Origin: an uncultured Actinomycetes bacterium
GTDB taxonomy: Bacteria; Actinomycetota; Actinomycetes; S36-B12
Reading direction: 5' to 3'
Assembly (NCBI GenBank): GCA_913061025.1
Contig: CAJXUJ010000029.1
Coordinates: forward strand, 1-10,903
Length of the DNA: 10,903 bases
This document shows, piece after piece, positions 6,288 to 10,903 of the stretch. Position 1 is the stretch's first letter; each line of letters begins with the position of its first letter. The notes beneath the pieces were generated by a model that was not told the DNA's origin, did not search any database, and saw only the letters and a program-made list of their open reading frames with translations. The translations under genes were made by a program, and so were the position numbers.

Positions 6288-7613
6288 CTAGCGCTGCGGA
6301 GGGTCAGACGTCTCGGTGGTTCCGTCGAAATCGACATCGCGAGTGTCTTGGTAGACGTCGGGGATGCCGTCATTGTTCGCATCGATGTCTTCGGTGGCTG
6401 CAAGTCGTCCGTAGTGCTTGCCCCGCATGGTCAGGGCCACGGCGGCGAGCACGGCCGCAACGAGGGACGCGGCGAGAATGGCACCCTTCGCCGATTCCAG
6501 CGTTTCGTAGTCGCCCTTGTAGCCGAGTTCGGCGATGAGCAGAGCCACGGTGAAACCGATGCCCGCGAGGATCCCGATTGCTCCCACATCTCGCCACGCA
6601 ATGCCCTTGGCGAGCGTTGCGCGGGTGAACGTCGCCGTTACCCAGGCGAAGAGCAGGACGCCGAGTGGCTTTCCAATAACAAGGCCGACCAGGACGCCGA
6701 GTGCGACGGGAGCGGTGAGTGCATCGACGATGCCAATGGAGCGGAGGTCCACGCCGGCCGCCATGAAAGCGAAGATCGGCACCGCGATGCCTGCGCTGAT
6801 CGGGTGGACGCGGTGGGCGAGCCGATCCGCTGGGGACTCGGCCTCACCCGGATCGGTCTTCACTCGGGTGAGGAGGCCAAGGACGACGCCGGCAACCGTC
6901 GCGTGAACACCGGACTTGTAGGTGAAGTACCAGGCGATGAGTGCGATCGGAACGTAGAACCACGGCGAGGTCCACCGGAACTTCTGCGCGAGTGCGTAGG
7001 CCACAAAGGTCACGAGCGCGGCAATGAACCACGGCAGCGAGAACTTGTCCGAGTAGAAGATCGCGATGACGGCGATGGCGCCAAGGTCATCCACCACAGC
7101 GAGCGTCAGCAGGAAGGCGCGCAGTGCCACTGGGAGTTTGCGGCCGAACACCGCAAGAACGGCGAGCGCGAACGCGATGTCCGTCGCCATCGGAATGCCC
7201 CACCCTGTGGTGGATCCCCCCTCCATCGAGGAGTTGATCGCCAAGTAGAGGCCTGCTGGAACGATCATGCCGCCGAGAGCGGCGACGGCGGGGACCGCAG
7301 CCTGGGAGGGCTTGGAGAGCGATCCGACGATGAGTTCGTGCTTCAGCTCGAGGCCGACCACGAAGAAGAAGATCGCGAGCAGGGCATCGGCGGCCCAGGC
7401 GTTCAACGTGAGGTTGATCCCCAGGAAGGGAATCCCAACCTCGTAGTTGACCAGGCTGACGTACCCGTCACCCCAGGGGGAGTTCACCCAGATCAGCGCG
7501 ATGGCAGCCGCCACGATCAGCAGGACGCCGCCAACGGTCTCGTCGCGGAGATACGACAGGATCCAGCCACGCTCGCGCAGCGACGGGCGGGTCAGGACCT
7601 TGTGTTCCTCCAT
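6288..7613 (-). CDS. nhaA: Na+/H+ antiporter NhaA with EF-hand-like C-terminal tail
   Basis: NhaA exchanges cytoplasmic Na+ for external protons and sets internal pH and sodium. The 441-residue product has the twelve-helix pattern of the family, with GLELKHEL (87-94), TDIAFAL (144-150) including Asp145, VVDDLGAI (173-180) with the ion-binding pair Asp175/Asp176, and Lys314 in GKPLG, matching E. coli Asp133, Asp163/164 and Lys300. After the last membrane helix (ending near 397) an acidic tail carries DANNDGIPDVYQ (411-422) and DVDFDGTTETSD (426-437), both fitting the spacing of calcium-binding EF-hand loops. I chose the ATG at 7613 because the family sequence begins soon after it and a TATGGT hexamer stands six bases upstream; a GTG at 7646 would add 11 residues and nearly touch the VOC gene. 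It diverges from the VOC gene. Confidence 0.93.
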   Translation of the reverse strand: MEEHKVLTRPSLRERGWILSYLRDETVGGVLLIVAAAIALIWVNSPWGDGYVSLVNYEVGIPFLGINLTLNAWAADALLAIFFFVVGLELKHELIVGSLSKPSQAAVPAVAALGGMIVPAGLYLAINSSMEGGSTTGWGIPMATDIAFALAVLAVFGRKLPVALRAFLLTLAVVDDLGAIAVIAIFYSDKFSLPWFIAALVTFVAYALAQKFRWTSPWFYVPIALIAWYFTYKSGVHATVAGVVLGLLTRVKTDPGEAESPADRLAHRVHPISAGIAVPIFAFMAAGVDLRSIGIVDALTAPVALGVLVGLVIGKPLGVLLFAWVTATFTRATLAKGIAWRDVGAIGILAGIGFTVALLIAELGYKGDYETLESAKGAILAASLVAAVLAAVALTMRGKHYGRLAATEDIDANNDGIPDVYQDTRDVDFDGTTETSDPPQR

Positions 7614-7651
7614 GATCCGACCATATCCGCGGATCGGTAGTCTCACTAATC
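7614..7651. promoter_or_regulatory. Back-to-back -10 elements of nhaA and VOC gene
   Basis: Only 38 bases separate the two divergent starts. Towards nhaA, TATGGT (minus strand, 7620-7625) lies six bases before the ATG. Towards the VOC gene, TAGTCT (7638-7643) lies eight bases before the GTG. Neither gene has a Shine-Dalgarno, so both are probably leaderless. The -35 region of each promoter would fall on the other promoter's -10 or start, so the two should compete for polymerase. No clear -35 is seen for either. Confidence 0.5.
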
Positions 7652-8013
7652 GTGACCGGTCGTCTGGAGATCACTATCGATTGCCGAGACCTTGCGGTCA
7701 TGTCCCGCTTCTGGACAAGGCTGTTGGACTACGACGACGCTCAGCCGATGGACGACGTCTACTGGGCAGCGGTGGATCCGAAGGGCAGCGGTCCGCGGCT
7801 CGTGTTCCAACGAGTGGATGATGTGGCTGTCGGAAAGTCACCCATTCACCTCGACGTCCATGTGGAAGACCTCGAGGCGGCGGCCGCAACCGTCACAGCG
7901 ATGGGCGGAACCAGAATCGATCACACGCCGATCGCTGAAGCGGGATCGATCTGGATTCGGTTCGAAGACCCGGAAGGCAATGTCTTTTGCCTAGTCCGGG
8001 CTCGGTCGAACGC

Positions 8014-8017
<4 letters not shown>
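7652..8017 (+). CDS. VOC superfamily (glyoxalase-like) protein
   Basis: This 121-residue protein is a small single-unit member of the vicinal oxygen chelate fold. It starts with the beta-alpha module EITIDCRDLAVMSRFW typical of the Glyoxalase_6-type group. The second module has HLDVHVEDLEAAAATV (about 67-82), and the end has FEDPEGNVFCLV (about 104-115), where the glutamate of the D-P-E-G-N turn region usually lies near the metal site. The substrate is not predictable; members include lyases, dioxygenases and resistance proteins. The start is GTG without a Shine-Dalgarno, with a TAGTCT hexamer upstream suggesting leaderless expression. Its TAG stop overlaps the acs TAA on the other strand by four bases (TTAG at 8014-8017). 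It stands alone and is not part of an operon. Confidence 0.85.
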
Positions 8018-9981
<1,964 letters not shown>

Positions 9982-9986
9982 AGGAA

Positions 9987-9991
9987 TCCTT
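9987..9991 (-). promoter_or_regulatory. acs ribosome binding site
   Basis: AAGGA on the minus strand lies five bases upstream of the acs GTG at 9981. It decides the start against longer open-frame alternatives that have no such site. Confidence 0.7.
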
Positions 9992-10000
9992 TCAACGGCG

Positions 10001-10048
10001 GTGGTACCACTAAACCAAATCGGGACCCACGATGTCGGGCAAATCGGG
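10001..10048. promoter_or_regulatory. acs control region: palindrome, direct repeats, possible promoter
   Basis: A perfect 10-bp palindrome, GTGGTACCAC, lies at 10001-10010. It overlaps a possible acs -10 (TTTAGT on the minus strand, 10009-10014), which pairs with a -35-like CCGACA (minus strand, 10033-10038) across 18 bases. CAAATCGGG occurs twice, at 10016-10024 and 10040-10048, with a third TCGGG at 10035-10039. This arrangement suggests an operator overlapping the acs promoter. The binding protein is unknown and the spacing does not fit a Crp site. Confidence 0.4.
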
Positions 10049-10076
10049 CAATGCAGCCGGGCGGCGAGGGGCCATT

Positions 10077-10082
10077 TAGCGT
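10077..10082 (+). promoter_or_regulatory. -10-like TAGCGT, probable leaderless start of Fic-like gene
   Basis: TAGCGT fits TANNNT and stands six bases before the ATG at 10089. No Shine-Dalgarno is present, so the mRNA is probably leaderless. No convincing -35 is visible. Confidence 0.45.
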
Positions 10083-10088
10083 TGCGCC

Positions 10089-10844
10089 ATGTCCACCACG
10101 GTCGTCGATGCTGTTCGCCGCATCGCACTGCAGCCCGAGATAGCCCAGGCCGTCGAGACCTCCCGCGGTGCCGTGGATGAGTTGTTATGGCGCCGAGACG
10201 TTCGGTCGGCGGCTGCGGAGTACACGTCCGCATCGAGGATCCGGGGCGCTCAAGAGTCGGCCGCCATGGACGGCGCTGACATCGCCGTGGCGGATGACTC
10301 TCCGATGGGGCGAGTTCTCGCAGCGGCCCAGGCGGTCACCGGGGATGTCCCGAGTCAGGTGGAAACGTGGTCCCGCGCACCTCTCCAGGTTCTCGCGCAT
10401 CTTCATGCGATAGCTGCGCACGGTGCGGAGCCGGATGAATCACTTGGTCGACCACGCTCGGAAGGAGTAGTGATCGACGATCCGCTAAACCTGGGCACGG
10501 CGCCCTCCGCACGGGAAGCGGCTGGACGGCTGGCTCTGCTCAGCGAATTGGTGACGTCCGCGCGAGAGGAGTCCGCCCTCGTCGTCGCGGGCGTGGTGCA
10601 CGGCGAGATCCTGGCGATTCGTCCCTTTGCCTGGGGCTCTGGGTTGATTGCCCGCGCGAGCGTTCGACTGGTTCTCGCTGATCGCGGCGTTGATCCGTCG
10701 TTGTTCTCGATACCCGAGGCCGGAATGATGCAGATGGGTAGAACGAAGTGCGTGCGAGCCGTTCGTGCCTACGCCGACGGTGACATGACGAGTTACTTCA
10801 CGTGGTTCCTGCAGTCGGTGGAGTTGGGGGCACGAGCCGCCTAG
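10089..10844 (+). CDS. Degenerate Fic-fold protein (probable pseudoenzyme)
   Basis: I read this 251-residue soluble protein as a Fic-domain relative. Active Fic enzymes move AMP or other groups from a nucleotide to target proteins using the motif H-P-F-x-[DE]-G-N-G-R-x-x-R. Here the corresponding place reads RPFAWGSGLIAR (178-189). Pro, Phe, both glycines and the last Arg remain, but the catalytic His, the acidic residue, Asn and the first Arg are replaced by Arg, Trp, Ser and Leu. Near the N-terminus SAAMDGA (57-63) sits in SRIRGAQESAAMDGADI, resembling the inhibitory helix motif [ST]-x-x-x-E-[GN]-N with Asp for Glu and Ala for Asn. The frame is intact, so it is probably a maintained protein without AMPylation activity, not a decayed gene. 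Similar genes lie near acs in other actinobacteria, as I recall. It diverges from acs. Partner and function are unknown. Confidence 0.65.
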   Translation: MSTTVVDAVRRIALQPEIAQAVETSRGAVDELLWRRDVRSAAAEYTSASRIRGAQESAAMDGADIAVADDSPMGRVLAAAQAVTGDVPSQVETWSRAPLQVLAHLHAIAAHGAEPDESLGRPRSEGVVIDDPLNLGTAPSAREAAGRLALLSELVTSAREESALVVAGVVHGEILAIRPFAWGSGLIARASVRLVLADRGVDPSLFSIPEAGMMQMGRTKCVRAVRAYADGDMTSYFTWFLQSVELGARAA

Positions 10845-10903
10845 TCCGCGAAACCTGCAGTTGTAGTCGTAACCGTGGTCGTTTTGCGACGACACCTGCA
10901 GGT
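10845..10903. repeat. Window end: repeated ACCTGCAG and short hairpin
   Basis: The last 59 bases hold no gene. ACCTGCAG occurs at 10853-10860 and again at 10894-10901, where it is part of the perfect palindrome ACCTGCAGGT ending the window. Between them GTGGTCG and CGACGAC can form a 7-bp stem with one mismatch around the loop TTTTG (about 10875-10893). This could end the Fic-like transcript, but there is no T-tract after it. Confidence 0.3.

Noticed and set aside
6228..7640. 470-codon open frame on the plus strand, antisense to nhaA
   Set aside because: Its product is a highly charged, low-similarity sequence with no domain, and it runs fully opposite the well-supported nhaA and the holin ribosome binding site. 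Long antisense frames are expected from biased codon use.
7647..7651. nhaA start at the GTG at 7646
   Set aside because: It leaves only five bases to the divergent VOC start, has no ribosome binding site and adds 11 unconserved residues; the ATG at 7613 has a well-placed -10-like hexamer.
9982..10233. Upstream extension of acs in the same frame
   Set aside because: The extra 84 residues are unconserved and Arg/Pro-rich and overlap the Fic-like gene. The GTG at 9981 has a ribosome binding site and begins the conserved N-terminus.

Overview
This window looks like a piece of an actinobacterial (Actinomycetota) chromosome. G+C is about 60% by eye, lower than Streptomyces or Mycobacterium. Both gene content and order recall the neighbourhood that in Mycobacterium tuberculosis runs from acs through marP, a Nudix gene, a TlpA-like gene and nth to crp (compared from memory, not searched). 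I see no phage, transposon, CRISPR, tRNA or rRNA. Coding density is very high: 13 protein genes cover nearly everything, and the longest non-coding gap is about 150 bases.

Left part (1-5413). A Nudix hydrolase cut by the window edge is followed 13 bases later by a LACTB2-like metallo-beta-lactamase-fold hydrolase. These converge on a Crp-type regulator of the same length as M. tuberculosis CRP. Divergent from crp is a tight four-gene operon: endonuclease III (nth), a thioredoxin-like lipoprotein (TlpA type), a CoA-pyrophosphatase-type Nudix hydrolase and a MarP-like membrane serine protease. All three internal junctions are ATGA stop/start overlaps.

Middle part (5396-7613, minus strand). An nhaA Na+/H+ antiporter, a small two-helix phage-holin-superfamily membrane protein and a DUF309 protein run in one direction. 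The last overlaps the marP end by 18 bases. NhaA carries an unusual acidic tail with two EF-hand-like loops.

Right part (7614-10903). A small glyoxalase/VOC-domain gene diverges from nhaA and converges on acs (acetyl-CoA synthetase). Divergent from acs is a gene I read as a degenerate Fic-fold protein in which both the catalytic motif and the inhibitory-helix motif have lost key residues. The acs/Fic-like intergenic region holds a perfect palindrome and direct repeats.

How the genes fit together. Known roles point to envelope and pH homeostasis (MarP, NhaA, TlpA-like lipoprotein), carbon-state control (Crp, acetyl-CoA synthetase) and housekeeping (Nth, Nudix). Several genes that start an mRNA have a TANNNT -10-like hexamer 6-8 bases before the start codon and no Shine-Dalgarno, suggesting leaderless transcripts. 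Three convergent pairs overlap at their stop codons. I did not find a wholly new defence or mobile system. The best leads are the Fic-like pseudoenzyme and the NhaA calcium-loop tail.
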